Source of the DNA: Phycisphaera sp.
Lineage (GTDB): Bacteria > Planctomycetota > Phycisphaerae > Phycisphaerales > UBA1924
Direction: 5' to 3'
NCBI GenBank assembly: GCA_003712165.1
Contig: RHLH01000001.1
Span: 806,001-870,000 of the forward strand
DNA: 64,000 bases
Shown: in pieces, positions 52,428-61,148 of the stretch
How positions within the stretch are numbered: position 1 is the first letter of the stretch
Layout: each line of letters begins with the position of its first letter
The notes under the pieces: model-generated
The model's input: the letters and a program-made list of their open reading frames with translations, nothing else
What the model was told of the DNA's origin: nothing
The model's database searches: none
Made by a program: the position numbers and the translations under genes

Positions 52428-52442
52428 CTGCCAGATCGGCAG
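52428..52442. promoter_or_regulatory. Inverted repeat upstream of sigma-54-like promoter
   Basis: CTGCC-AGATC-GGCAG lies about 73 bp upstream of the -24 element of the dnaK promoter, a usual distance for an enhancer-binding activator site. The arms are short (5 bp), so this is only a candidate. Confidence 0.25.
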
Positions 52443-52513
52443 CAGCGGGGCGGGCAGCGCCGGATCGGGCGGTCGAATGGGGCGTTTGGGCCTCGAAAAC
52501 ACCGATTCTCGGG

Positions 52514-52531
52514 TTGGCACCGACCTTGCAA
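52514..52531 (+). promoter_or_regulatory. Sigma-54-like promoter upstream of dnaK
   Basis: TTGGCAC-CGACC-TTGCAA matches the sigma-54 consensus (YTGGCACg-N4-TTGCW) at all positions but one. The invariant GG (52516-52517) and GC (52528-52529) are exactly 10 nt apart. Transcription would start near 52541, giving a 40-nt leader with GGAGG before the ATG. It is in the intergenic region and no CIRCE-type repeat is present. Confidence 0.6.
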
Positions 52532-52580
52532 TCTGTTTCCTGGCCTCGCCCAGGCGGGGCGGAATCGGAGGTATTGACTC

Positions 52581-54485
52581 ATGTCCAAAATCATCGGCAT
52601 CGACCTTGGCACAACGAACTCGGTTGTCGCGCTCATGGAAGGCGGCGACCCGAAGGTGCTCATCAACAGCTCGGGCAACCGCACCACGCCATCCGTCGTT
52701 GCGTTCACTGACAAGGGCGAGCGGCTGATCGGTCAGCCCGCCAAGCACCAGCAGGTGACCAACCCCAAGAACACCATCTACTCCATGAAGCGATTCATGG
52801 GCCGACGCGCCTCGGAAGTCGCCGAGGAAGAAAAGGGCGTCCCCTACGAGGTCGTTCACGGCTCGGGCGATGACTTCGTCTCCGTCCGCGTGAAGGACAA
52901 CGAGTACACCCCGCAGCAGATTTCCGCGTTCCTGCTGCAGGAACTCAAGAAGATCGCTGAGGACTACCTGGGCGAGACGGTTGACCGCGCGGTCATCACC
53001 GTCCCCGCGTACTTCAACGACTCGCAGCGCCAGGCGACCAAGGACGCGGGCGAGATCGCGGGTCTCAAGGTCGAGCGCATCATCAACGAGCCTACGGCCG
53101 CGGCGCTCGCCTACGGCCTCGAGAAGAAGACCAACGAGAAGATCGCGGTCTTCGACCTCGGTGGTGGCACGTTCGATGTCTCCGTCCTCGACGTGGGCGA
53201 CGGCGTCTTTGAGGTGCTCTCGACCAACGGTGATACTCACCTCGGCGGTGACGACTGGGACCAGCGCCTGATCAACCACCTCGTCAGCGAGTTCAAGAAG
53301 CAGGAGGGCATTGACCTCTCCGGCGACGCGATGGCGATGCAGCGCCTCAAGGAGTCCGCTGAGAAGGCCAAGATCGAGCTCTCGACCATGCAGGAGACCT
53401 CGATCAACCTGCCCTTCATCACCGCCGACCAGAACGGTCCGAAGCACCTTCAGATCTCGCTCAGCAGGAGCAAGTTCGAGGAACTGTGTGCGGACCTGTT
53501 CGACAGGCTCCGAGCACCCTGCGAGGCAGCGCTGCGTGACGCGAAGCTCGACGCGAGCAAGATCGACGAGATCGTCCTCGTCGGTGGTTCGACCCGGATC
53601 CCCAAGGTCCAGGAGATGGCCAAGGAGATCTTCGGCAAGGAGCCCAACAAAAGCGTGAACCCCGACGAGGTCGTGGCCATCGGCGCCGCGATCCAGGGCG
53701 GCGTGCTGCAGGGCGACGTCAAGGACGTGCTCCTGCTCGACGTGACCCCGCTCAGCCTGGGCGTCGAGACCCAGGGCGGCGTGATGACCAGGCTCATCGA
53801 GCGCAACACCACGATCCCGACGTCGAAGAAGGAGACTTTCTCGACCGCTGCGGACAACCAGACAAGCGTGCAAATCCACGTGCTCCAGGGCGAGCGTGAG
53901 TTCGCGCGTGACAACCGGACGCTCGGCCAGTTCGAGCTCGCGGACATCCCCCCCGCGCCGCGCGGCACGCCTCAGATCGAGGTCGAGTTCGCCATCGACG
54001 CCAACGGCATCTTGAAGGTCACCGCGACCGACAAGGCGACCGGCAAATCGAACAAGATCGACATCACCAACTCGGGCGGCTTGTCCGAGGGTGAGATCGA
54101 CAAGATGAAGGCCGACGCAGAGGCCCACGCGGAAGAGGACAAGAAGCGCCGCGAACTCGTGGACCTCAAGAACCGCGCCGAGGGGTTCGTCGCCAGCATC
54201 CGCAAGAGCGTCGAGGAGCACGGCGACAAGGTCTCGGCAGAGATCCGCAGCAACATCGAATCGTCGATCAGCAACCTCGAGGACAAGCTCAAGTCCGACG
54301 ACAAGGCCGCGATCGAGGCCGCACTCAAGGACCTTGAGAACGCGTCAACCGAGCTCGGCAAGGTCGTCTACGAGCAGGCTTCTGCTTCGCAGGGTGCTGC
54401 CGCGGGCGACGCGGGCGGCGACAACACAGGCGGCGATGACGATGTGATCGATGCGGACTTCACGGTCAAGGATGATGACAAGTAA
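52581..54485 (+). CDS. dnaK: Chaperone DnaK (Hsp70)
   Basis: A 634-residue Hsp70 that binds and releases unfolded proteins using ATP. Signatures: [20 protein letters not shown] at the N-terminus, [23 protein letters not shown] (phosphate 2), [43 protein letters not shown] (adenosine), the substrate-binding domain ([47 protein letters not shown]), and the conserved end [20 protein letters not shown] lies 10 nt before the ATG. No dnaJ or grpE is adjacent. A strong terminator follows. Confidence 0.98.
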   Translation: MSKIIGIDLGTTNSVVALMEGGDPKVLINSSGNRTTPSVVAFTDKGERLIGQPAKHQQVTNPKNTIYSMKRFMGRRASEVAEEEKGVPYEVVHGSGDDFVSVRVKDNEYTPQQISAFLLQELKKIAEDYLGETVDRAVITVPAYFNDSQRQATKDAGEIAGLKVERIINEPTAAALAYGLEKKTNEKIAVFDLGGGTFDVSVLDVGDGVFEVLSTNGDTHLGGDDWDQRLINHLVSEFKKQEGIDLSGDAMAMQRLKESAEKAKIELSTMQETSINLPFITADQNGPKHLQISLSRSKFEELCADLFDRLRAPCEAALRDAKLDASKIDEIVLVGGSTRIPKVQEMAKEIFGKEPNKSVNPDEVVAIGAAIQGGVLQGDVKDVLLLDVTPLSLGVETQGGVMTRLIERNTTIPTSKKETFSTAADNQTSVQIHVLQGEREFARDNRTLGQFELADIPPAPRGTPQIEVEFAIDANGILKVTATDKATGKSNKIDITNSGGLSEGEIDKMKADAEAHAEEDKKRRELVDLKNRAEGFVASIRKSVEEHGDKVSAEIRSNIESSISNLEDKLKSDDKAAIEAALKDLENASTELGKVVYEQASASQGAAAGDAGGDNTGGDDDVIDADFTVKDDDK

Positions 54486-54510
54486 GCAGGAAGCGTGAGT
54501 CCAACACGAG

Positions 54511-54542
54511 CGCCCGTCGCGAAAGCGGCGGGCGTTTTTTTT
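54511..54542 (+). terminator. Rho-independent terminator after dnaK
   Basis: GCCCGTCGC-GAAA-GCGGCGGGC forms a 9-bp stem (one G-T pair) closed by a GAAA tetraloop and followed by GTTTTTTTT. It begins 26 nt after the dnaK stop and ends 2 nt before the convergent rdgB stop. Confidence 0.92.
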
Positions 54543-54543
54543 G

Positions 54544-55209
54544 CTACTGGCCAAGCCCGAGCGTGCGGATGTGCTCCATCATGCTGCGTGATGCGGCGCC
54601 GCGGTGGCTGAGCCTGTGTTTCTCTTCTGAATCGAGCTCGGCGCTTGTTCTGGCCTCATCCGGCACAACGAGAAAGAGCGGGTCGTAGCCGAACCCATTC
54701 TTGCCTCGGGGCACATCGCCGCGTTTGCCGATGGCGCCCTCGAAGGTGCCGACGGATTCTGCGAGGACTCTGATTCCGCCTTTGTCATCCTGCCCTGCCA
54801 GACACATCGCGCAGATAAACCTCGCCTTGCGGTCTGCGGGCTCACGTTCGCCCAGCTCGTTCAGGAGCTTCTCGTTGTTGAGGCTGTCGCGTTTGGCGCG
54901 GGGCAGATCGCTCGGGTCGATGTCGATGCTGTAGCGTGCGCTGATGACGCCCGGTGCGCCGCCGAGCGAGTCCACGACGAGCCCCGAGTCGTCGGCGAGG
55001 CAGAGCCTGCCGGTCTGCCGGGCATACCCGATCGCCTTGATCCTGGCGTTCTCTTCGAACGTTGAGCCGTTCTCTTCGGGTTCTTCGAGGTCCATGCCCA
55101 GATCGGTGAGGGGGATGATCCCGACGCCGATCTCGGCCATGATCTCTCGGAGCTCGACGACCTTCTTGGGGTTCCCGGTGGCCAGCACGATCGGGTCTGC
55201 GGTGCTCAT
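54544..55209 (-). CDS. rdgB: Non-canonical purine NTP pyrophosphatase RdgB/HAM1
   Basis: A 221-residue house-cleaning enzyme that hydrolyses ITP/dITP and XTP to monophosphates. I chose the ATG at 55209 (MSTADPIVLATGNPKKVVELREIM). The family motifs are LATGNPKKVVEL, GSTFEENARIKA, CLADDSGLVVDSLGGAPGVISARYS and GKNGFGYDPLFLV, and the tail HRLSHRGAASRSMMEHI is typical. It is divergent from the PfkB kinase gene with 33 bp between starts. Confidence 0.95.
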   Translation of the reverse strand: MSTADPIVLATGNPKKVVELREIMAEIGVGIIPLTDLGMDLEEPEENGSTFEENARIKAIGYARQTGRLCLADDSGLVVDSLGGAPGVISARYSIDIDPSDLPRAKRDSLNNEKLLNELGEREPADRKARFICAMCLAGQDDKGGIRVLAESVGTFEGAIGKRGDVPRGKNGFGYDPLFLVVPDEARTSAELDSEEKHRLSHRGAASRSMMEHIRTLGLGQ

Positions 55210-55242
55210 GCCCGACTGTAGCTTGGCTGCAACAATCCTCGC

Positions 55243-56421
55243 ATGACGACCGACGAACGAAGAAGCGTGGCAGTGTCCGCCGCGAGTGCCCTCGGCGCCC
55301 TCTCGGCAGAGGAGTTGGCCGCAGTCAGAGCGGTGGTGGGGTTCGACGGCTTCATCGATTCGATCATCCGCGTCGTCGATAAAAGGCGATCGATGGAGCC
55401 CGAGGACTTCGCGCCCGTGACGACGATCACGGGCTACGCCGACCGCTGCGCCGCAGCCGCGGGCAAGAGCACGAATATTGAGCTGCACACCGTCGAGCGC
55501 CGGTTCGGGGGCAACGGTCCCTTGCTCGCTTCAGCGATGGGCGGTCTCGGGGCGTCGGTCACGTTCATCGGCGCCGTGGGCAGCGCCGCGGGGCACACGA
55601 TGCTCGACCCGGTCTACCAGCCGCTCGCCGATCGCTGCGCTCGCGTGTACCCGGTCGCGCCCGCGGGCGAGACGGATGCGCTCGAGTTCGATGACGGCAA
55701 GATCATGCTCGGCAAGCCTACCAACGTGCAGATCGTCACCTGGGCGCACATCAAGAGCGTTGTCGGGCTCGATGTCATCAGAGAGCTCTTTGAACGTGCG
55801 ACGACCATCGGCATCGTCAACTGGGTGATGCTCAAGGGGGTCGAGGGAATCTGGCAGGGTCTGATGGACGAGGTCTTCCCGGCGATCTCTAAGAAACGCC
55901 GGCGCGTGTTCATCGACCTCTGCGATCCAGCCAAGCGCACCGACGAAGACCTGCGCAGGGCGGCGAGCATCCTGACCGATCTCAACAGCCACGCCGACGT
56001 CACGCTCGGTCTGAACCAGTCCGAGGCGGAACGTGTGGGGAAAGCTCTTGGTGTGGACATCTACGAGGGGCCTGGCAACCAGTCGCTTGGTTCGGCGATG
56101 CGGCACGCGGCCTTGTCCATCCGCGAGAAACTCGGGATCGCGTGCTGTGTTGTGCACCCGCGTGAGGGCGCGGCGGCGGCGGATGAGCACCACGACGCGT
56201 GGTTCGAGGGGCCCTTCACCGTGAAGCCCAGTATCTCCACGGGAGCGGGCGATCACTTCAACGGCGGGTTCGCGCTCGCGCAGGGTCTCGGGTTCGGGCT
56301 TGCCCAATGTCTCGCTGTCGGGTGTGCCGTGAGCGGGGCGTACGTCCGCGACGCGGCGAGCCCGTCGCGGGAGAGGCTGATCGAGTTCCTGACAGATCTG
56401 CCAACCTCTCAAGCGGGCTGA
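55243..56421 (+). CDS. PfkB-family carbohydrate kinase
   Basis: A 392-residue kinase of the ribokinase/PfkB superfamily. VVGFDGFIDSIIRVVD near the N-terminus, RRFGGNGPLLASAMGGLGASVTFIGAVGS, and the catalytic SISTGAGDHFNGGFALAQGL (anion hole and catalytic Asp) are visible. It is somewhat longer than most members (about 310). The substrate (sugar or nucleoside) is not clear. It is followed by an aldehyde dehydrogenase and RpiA on the same strand. Confidence 0.9.
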   Translation: MTTDERRSVAVSAASALGALSAEELAAVRAVVGFDGFIDSIIRVVDKRRSMEPEDFAPVTTITGYADRCAAAAGKSTNIELHTVERRFGGNGPLLASAMGGLGASVTFIGAVGSAAGHTMLDPVYQPLADRCARVYPVAPAGETDALEFDDGKIMLGKPTNVQIVTWAHIKSVVGLDVIRELFERATTIGIVNWVMLKGVEGIWQGLMDEVFPAISKKRRRVFIDLCDPAKRTDEDLRRAASILTDLNSHADVTLGLNQSEAERVGKALGVDIYEGPGNQSLGSAMRHAALSIREKLGIACCVVHPREGAAAADEHHDAWFEGPFTVKPSISTGAGDHFNGGFALAQGLGFGLAQCLAVGCAVSGAYVRDAASPSRERLIEFLTDLPTSQAG

Positions 56422-56442
56422 GAACTCGCCTACCATCGGCAT

Positions 56443-57975
56443 ATGCACAAGCCACACCCGGATCTCAATCTCGACAAGGACCCCAGGTACGTCGCCGACG
56501 TGACCGGGAAGGAGGGCCTTGAGTCGGGCATCGCCGTCAGTTTCAACCCTGCCACGGGCGAACCCATCGCGGGCGTCAAGCTGGACACCGCCGACTCGTA
56601 CGAGCAGACAGTCGCCGAGGCGCAGGAGGCGTATAAGCGCTGGCGCACAGTGCCGGCTCCCGTGCGGGGCGAGGTCGTCCGGAACATCGCGGTCGAGATG
56701 CGGCGTTTGCTCGAGCCCCTTGGTGAACTCGAGAGCATCGAGGTCGGCAAGATCCGAGCCGAGGGCATCGGTGAGGTGCAGGAAACGATCGACATCGCCG
56801 ATTACGCGGTTGGTTTGTCGCGCATGCTTGGAGGCAAGACAGTCCCGAGCGAGAGGCCTCAGCACCGGATGATGGAGCAGTGGCTCCCGCTCGGGCTTGT
56901 TGGTTGCATCACGGCTTTCAACTTCCCGAACGCTGTGTGGGGCTGGAACGCGATGATCGCAGCGGTCTGCGGCGACGTCACCGTCTGGAAGCCATCGCTG
57001 CTCGCACCGCTGACCGCGATCGCGACGAACAACATCGCTGACCGTGTCGCGACCGAGATGGGGCACCCCGGCATCTTCCGACTCGTCATCGGAACCGACG
57101 ACGAGATCGGCGAGCGCATGATCGCGGACAAAAGGTTCCCGCTCATCAGCGCGACCGGCAGCTGTAACATGGGGCGCCACGTCGGCCAGGTTGTCGCGGG
57201 CAGGCTGGGCAGGTGCTTGCTTGAGTTGGGCGGCAACAACGCGGTCATCGTCGACAAGGACGCTGACTTAGATCTGGCTGCCAAGTCCACTGTCTTCGGA
57301 TCCGTCGGGACTGCTGGCCAGCGCTGCACGACCTCCCGCCGGCTCATCGCCCACAAGGACGTCGTGGACGAGCTCGTCGGCTCCATGGCCCGGGCGTACA
57401 AGACGATCAAGATCGGTGACCCGCTCGAAGACGGCACGCTTGTCGGCCCCGTCATCGGGCAGCGAACGGTCGACGCCTTCGAGAGCGCGGTCGAGCAGGC
57501 CAAGACCCAGGGCGGCGAGGTGCTGGTGGGCGGCAAGGCCCACAAGCCCGACGGTCTCGGGGGCTGGTTCGTTGAGCCGACCATCATCCGCGCCCCGGCG
57601 AGCAACGAGCTGCCTATCGCGATGGACGAGACGTTCGCGCCGATCCTGTACGTCTTCACGTTCGAGGATCTCGACGAGGCGCTTGCGATGCAGAACAGCG
57701 TCGACCAGGGCCTGTCGAGCGCGATCTTCGCGAGCGACGTTCGGACCACAGAGCGGTTCCTGAATGTCGATGGCTCGGGCAGCGACTGCGGTCTCGCTTA
57801 CGTCAACCTCGGCACTTCGGGTGCGGAGATCGGCGGCGCGTTCGGCGGCGAGAAGGACACCGGCGGCGGCCGCGAAGCCGGCAGCGACAGCTGGAAGGCG
57901 TACATGCGACGCCAGTCATGCACAATCAACTTCGGAAGCGAGCTGAGACTCGCGCAGGGGATTCGCTTTGAGTGA
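56443..57975 (+). CDS. ALDH7-type aldehyde dehydrogenase
   Basis: A 510-residue NAD-dependent aldehyde dehydrogenase. Active-site regions are TAFNFPNAVWGWNAMIAAVCGDVTVWKPS, GRCLLELGGNNAVIVDKDADLDLA (general base Glu) and FGSVGTAGQRCTTSRRL (catalytic Cys in GQRCTT). NLGTSGAEIGGAFGGEKDTGGGREAGSDSWKAYMRRQSCTINFG is the diagnostic end of the ALDH7/antiquitin (alpha-aminoadipic semialdehyde dehydrogenase) group, which acts in lysine breakdown. The exact substrate here is inferred only from that similarity. It overlaps rpiA by 8 nt. Confidence 0.93.
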   Translation: MHKPHPDLNLDKDPRYVADVTGKEGLESGIAVSFNPATGEPIAGVKLDTADSYEQTVAEAQEAYKRWRTVPAPVRGEVVRNIAVEMRRLLEPLGELESIEVGKIRAEGIGEVQETIDIADYAVGLSRMLGGKTVPSERPQHRMMEQWLPLGLVGCITAFNFPNAVWGWNAMIAAVCGDVTVWKPSLLAPLTAIATNNIADRVATEMGHPGIFRLVIGTDDEIGERMIADKRFPLISATGSCNMGRHVGQVVAGRLGRCLLELGGNNAVIVDKDADLDLAAKSTVFGSVGTAGQRCTTSRRLIAHKDVVDELVGSMARAYKTIKIGDPLEDGTLVGPVIGQRTVDAFESAVEQAKTQGGEVLVGGKAHKPDGLGGWFVEPTIIRAPASNELPIAMDETFAPILYVFTFEDLDEALAMQNSVDQGLSSAIFASDVRTTERFLNVDGSGSDCGLAYVNLGTSGAEIGGAFGGEKDTGGGREAGSDSWKAYMRRQSCTINFGSELRLAQGIRFE

Positions 57976-58657
57976 GCAGCAGGTCGTCGATCAACTGGCA
58001 GAAGCAGCCGTCGCCCCGATCGAGTCGGGCATGCTCGTTGGGCTGGGTACCGGTCGCACCGCGCGCCGTGGTGTTCGCGCGCTCGCAGAGCGGATCCGAA
58101 ACGAAGAACTCAAAGTCGACTGCATCGCTTCGAGCGAAGCGACCGAGCAGCTTGCGCGTGAGCTCGAGCTGAAGATTGTTGATTTCGCTCTTGTCGAGGA
58201 GGTCGACTACCTGTTCGACGGCGCAGACGAGATCGACGCCAACCTTCGCATGCTCAAGGGTTCAGGCGGTGCGATGACCCGCGAGCGAATCATCGCATGG
58301 GCGAGCAAGCGTCGGGTCTATCTCATCGACAGCGCCAAGTACGTCGACCACCTAGGCGAGAACTCCTCGCTCTCGGTCGCTGTCATGGCCTTCGGCCTGG
58401 CGAGCACCCGGGCCTCACTCAGGAGCGTGGGGCTCAATGGCGTCTGCCGCCGTAATATGGATGGCGAACTGTTTGTCACCGACAACGGCAATCTCATTCT
58501 CGACGTCCCCCTGACACCCGACCACTGCCTCGAGGAGCTCGCGGCGCACCTCAACGACATCCCGGGCGTCATCGACCACGGCCTCTTCCTGGGCGAGGCA
58601 GATGAGATCCTGGTTGACCGTGGCGGGAAGATCGAGAAACTGGTTCGTCAGGACTGA
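57968..58657 (+). CDS. rpiA: Ribose-5-phosphate isomerase A
   Basis: A 229-residue RpiA of the pentose phosphate pathway, interconverting ribose 5-phosphate and ribulose 5-phosphate. Motifs: MLVGLGTGRTARRGVRALAERI (phosphate loop), VDYLFDGADEIDANLRMLKGSGGAMTRERI (catalytic Asp region) and KYVDHLGENSSLSVAVM. It starts at TTG 57968 with AGGGGA 5 nt upstream, inside the end of the aldehyde dehydrogenase gene. Its stop is 12 bp from the convergent IDH stop. Confidence 0.94.
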   Translation: MSEQQVVDQLAEAAVAPIESGMLVGLGTGRTARRGVRALAERIRNEELKVDCIASSEATEQLARELELKIVDFALVEEVDYLFDGADEIDANLRMLKGSGGAMTRERIIAWASKRRVYLIDSAKYVDHLGENSSLSVAVMAFGLASTRASLRSVGLNGVCRRNMDGELFVTDNGNLILDVPLTPDHCLEELAAHLNDIPGVIDHGLFLGEADEILVDRGGKIEKLVRQD

Positions 58658-58669
58658 TCCTGCAACTGT

Positions 58670-60154
58670 TTACTGGCCCTGTGCGAGTGAGTACCCGGGC
58701 TTGCCGTCGTAGTCACGCAGGGGCTGGAAGTCGGTGACCGGGAAGGCCTGGCCGATCTTGCCGAGCAGTTCGATCGAGGCTGCCTGATCGACTGAGCCGA
58801 TCTGTGCGCGGTCACGCAATTCGAATCTGCAGCGGTAGTAATCGACCATTTCGGTGTAGATCGAACCCATGGGCCAGATCTGCGTGCCGCGGTTCGACAT
58901 CATCGTGAGTTTGAAGGGTGTGCTCTCACAGATCGCGTCGAGTTTGTTCGCCAGATCATTCGGGCTGAGCAGTGTGTCGATGTAGACATCGCACCCCGCG
59001 ACCTCGCTCGTCGAATCGGTGAATGTGCGCATCATCCGGTTCTCGCTCGGGCGCGAGGGCGGGGTGAACTCTGGCGTGCTCTCACTTGGAACCTTGCGTG
59101 CTTCGCGACCGCTTGGCTCCTTGCCGAGGTTCCCGGCGATCGCCTCGCCGAACTCGCGGGTGCCGACCGGGTCATTCTCCCCCTTGACGTCGCCCGTGTG
59201 GATGCCCGACTCGAGCGTGTAGAGCAGCGCGTTCTCGATGATCGCCGCTTGCTGGCGCATGCCGATGTGTCTGAGCATGATGAGCCCCGAGAGGAGCAGG
59301 CTCGTTGGGTTTGCCTTGTTCTGGCCTGCGATGTCGGGCGCGGTGCCGTGGACCGCCTCGAAGATCGAGATTTTCTCTCCGATGTTCGCCGATGGTGCAA
59401 AGCCGAGCCCGCCGACGAGCCCTGCTGCGAGGTCGCTGACGATGTCGCCCTGCAGGTTGGGCAGGACGACCATCTTGTAGGCGTCGGGCCTAAGCACCAG
59501 GTTCATGCACAGCGCGTCGATGATGACGTCTTGTGAGTCGATCGAGGGGTACTTCTCAGCTTCGTTGTAGAACCGTTTGAGGAAGAGCCCGTCGGACATC
59601 TTCATGATGTTCGCCTTGTGGCCGCAGTGGACGAGATCGATCCCGAAGTTCGCAGCGGTCTTGAAGGCAAAGCGGTGCACCTGATCGGAGCCCGGCGCGG
59701 AGATGAGTCTCTTGCACTCGACGACGTCGTTGGTGAGGCGGTGCTCGATGCCGCCGTAGGTGTCCTCGATGTTCTCGCGGACAACGTAGAAATCGACCGG
59801 CACACCCGCCTTGGAGTACACGGTCTCGACGCCCGGCAGGCTCTGGAAGTGACGCAGGTTGGCGAACGCACCGAGTGCTTTGCGGAGCGTGACGTTGATC
59901 GACTTGCCGCCGCCGCCGGTGGGGGTGCCCATCGGTCCCTTGTAGAGCAGGCCCAGGTTCTCAACGGTCTCGAGGGCCTTGTCGGTGACACCTTTGGTGT
60001 TGCCCGACTCGAAGACGGCCTCACCCATCTCTACAGGTACGAATTCCAGGTGATCCATGCACCCGGCGGCCTCGAAAACGCGAAGGCACGCCTTCGTGAT
60101 CTCGGGACCGATGCCGTCACCTTCAGCCAGTGCAATCTGCAATTTATCGGACAT
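58670..60154 (-). CDS. icd: Isocitrate dehydrogenase (NADP), Thermus type with C-terminal domain
   Basis: A 494-residue decarboxylating dehydrogenase. I chose the ATG at 60154 (MSDKLQIALAEGDGIGPEI); a longer frame upstream reads into non-coding sequence. The core has GDGIGPEITKACLRVF, RENIEDTYGGIEH, KANIMKMSDGLF, LPNLQGDIVSDLAAGLVGGLG and EAVHGTAPDIAGQNKANPTSLLLSGLIMLRHIG, as in isocitrate/isopropylmalate dehydrogenases. The last 140 residues form an added domain (CDVYIDTLLSPNDLANKLDAICESTPFKLTMMSNRGTQIWP) matching the Thermus thermophilus isocitrate dehydrogenase layout. The metal/cofactor preference is assumed from this. Confidence 0.9.
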   Translation of the reverse strand: MSDKLQIALAEGDGIGPEITKACLRVFEAAGCMDHLEFVPVEMGEAVFESGNTKGVTDKALETVENLGLLYKGPMGTPTGGGGKSINVTLRKALGAFANLRHFQSLPGVETVYSKAGVPVDFYVVRENIEDTYGGIEHRLTNDVVECKRLISAPGSDQVHRFAFKTAANFGIDLVHCGHKANIMKMSDGLFLKRFYNEAEKYPSIDSQDVIIDALCMNLVLRPDAYKMVVLPNLQGDIVSDLAAGLVGGLGFAPSANIGEKISIFEAVHGTAPDIAGQNKANPTSLLLSGLIMLRHIGMRQQAAIIENALLYTLESGIHTGDVKGENDPVGTREFGEAIAGNLGKEPSGREARKVPSESTPEFTPPSRPSENRMMRTFTDSTSEVAGCDVYIDTLLSPNDLANKLDAICESTPFKLTMMSNRGTQIWPMGSIYTEMVDYYRCRFELRDRAQIGSVDQAASIELLGKIGQAFPVTDFQPLRDYDGKPGYSLAQGQ

Positions 60155-60212
60155 TATGGGCCTCTTAGGGGTGTATGCGGTTGTATGCAATAAACCATAG
60201 CCCCACAGGATC

Positions 60213-61145
60213 TCAGTTTTGTGCGGAGGCTCTGCGGAGTCGGTCCCGGACCGCATCCCAGATCGGTCCTTTACCCGCGGGTCTTTCGATGAGGATGATT
60301 TCTGGTGCGAATGCGTCGGCTTCTCGGAGCGCCGCGTACAGGCGGGCCGCGTAACCGGAAGCATCGCTCGGCATCCGGATCGCACGCGAGCCAGCCGGGG
60401 GCTCGCTGATGCAAACGACCACCGCTTCACCGGGGATTTCTCCCAGATCATCGACGAGTCTTGTCTCGCTGCTCGGTGCGTAGTGCTTCGTGAGCATGCC
60501 GGGCGAAGGCAGCGGGGCATTCGCGGGCGGCTCGTGATCTGACTGGACGATGGAGATGATCTCCTCGATCTCGTTGGTCCCGGTGACCCCCGGGCGGAGA
60601 ATCTCGGCCCCGGCTTCGGTGATCCGAATCACCGTTGATTCAATGCCTCGCTGGCACGGGCCTGCGTCCAGAACAAGCGTGTCCGGCCCCAATGAGGCCT
60701 CCACGTGCTCGGCGGTTGTGGGGGAGATGGTCCCCGAGCGATTGGCGCTCGGGCCAACGAGCGGGCCACCAAACGACTCGATGAGCGATCTCGCGATTTC
60801 GTGATCGGGCATCCTGATCGCGACAGTGTCGCCGCCGCCGGTGACGACACCGGGCACGCGGTCAGACTTTGGCAGGACCATTGTCAGAGGCCCGGGCCAG
60901 AATCTGCTCGCGATGAGGCTTGCGGTCTTGGACCAGTTGCAGACAAGGCTCTTGGCCATCTCAATCGAGGACACGTGCACGATCAGCGGGTTGTTCGCTG
61001 GGCGCCCTTTGAGGGCGAAGACCCGGCGAACAGCATCCTCATCCAATGCGTCTGCGCCCAGGCCATAAACCGTTTCGGTCGGGAATGCGACAAGGCCACC
61101 TCGGCTCAGTTTGTCTGCAGCCAGCTGGATGTCACTCGTGATCAC
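60213..61145 (-). CDS. Threonylcarbamoyl-AMP synthase, Sua5 type
   Basis: A 310-residue enzyme that makes threonylcarbamoyl-AMP for the t6A modification of tRNAs. The YrdC domain has RGGLVAFPTETVYGLGADALDEDAVRRVFALKGRPANNPLIVHV and GGPLVGPSANRSGTISPTTAEHVEASLGPDTLVLDAGPCQRGIESTVI. A C-terminal Sua5 domain after about 205 (SPGMLTKHYAPSSETRLVD) makes it the long form. It starts at GTG 61145, three bases after the stop of the TolC-type gene, so it is probably translationally coupled. Confidence 0.93.
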   Translation of the reverse strand: MITSDIQLAADKLSRGGLVAFPTETVYGLGADALDEDAVRRVFALKGRPANNPLIVHVSSIEMAKSLVCNWSKTASLIASRFWPGPLTMVLPKSDRVPGVVTGGGDTVAIRMPDHEIARSLIESFGGPLVGPSANRSGTISPTTAEHVEASLGPDTLVLDAGPCQRGIESTVIRITEAGAEILRPGVTGTNEIEEIISIVQSDHEPPANAPLPSPGMLTKHYAPSSETRLVDDLGEIPGEAVVVCISEPPAGSRAIRMPSDASGYAARLYAALREADAFAPEIILIERPAGKGPIWDAVRDRLRRASAQN

Positions 61146-61148
61146 GCC

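Noticed and set aside
52410..52580. CIRCE (HrcA) element before dnaK
   Set aside because: No TTAGCACTC-N9-GAGTGCTAA or close variant is present; the sigma-54-like element is the only strong signal.
55210..55488. N-terminal extension of rdgB across the PfkB start
   Set aside because: HAM1/RdgB family sequence begins right after the ATG at 55209, and the extension would overlap the divergent gene.
60155..60520. N-terminal extension of isocitrate dehydrogenase into the Sua5 gene
   Set aside because: The standard start MSDKLQIALAEGDGIGPEI lies at 60154 and the upstream part overlaps sua5 antisense-like sequence.
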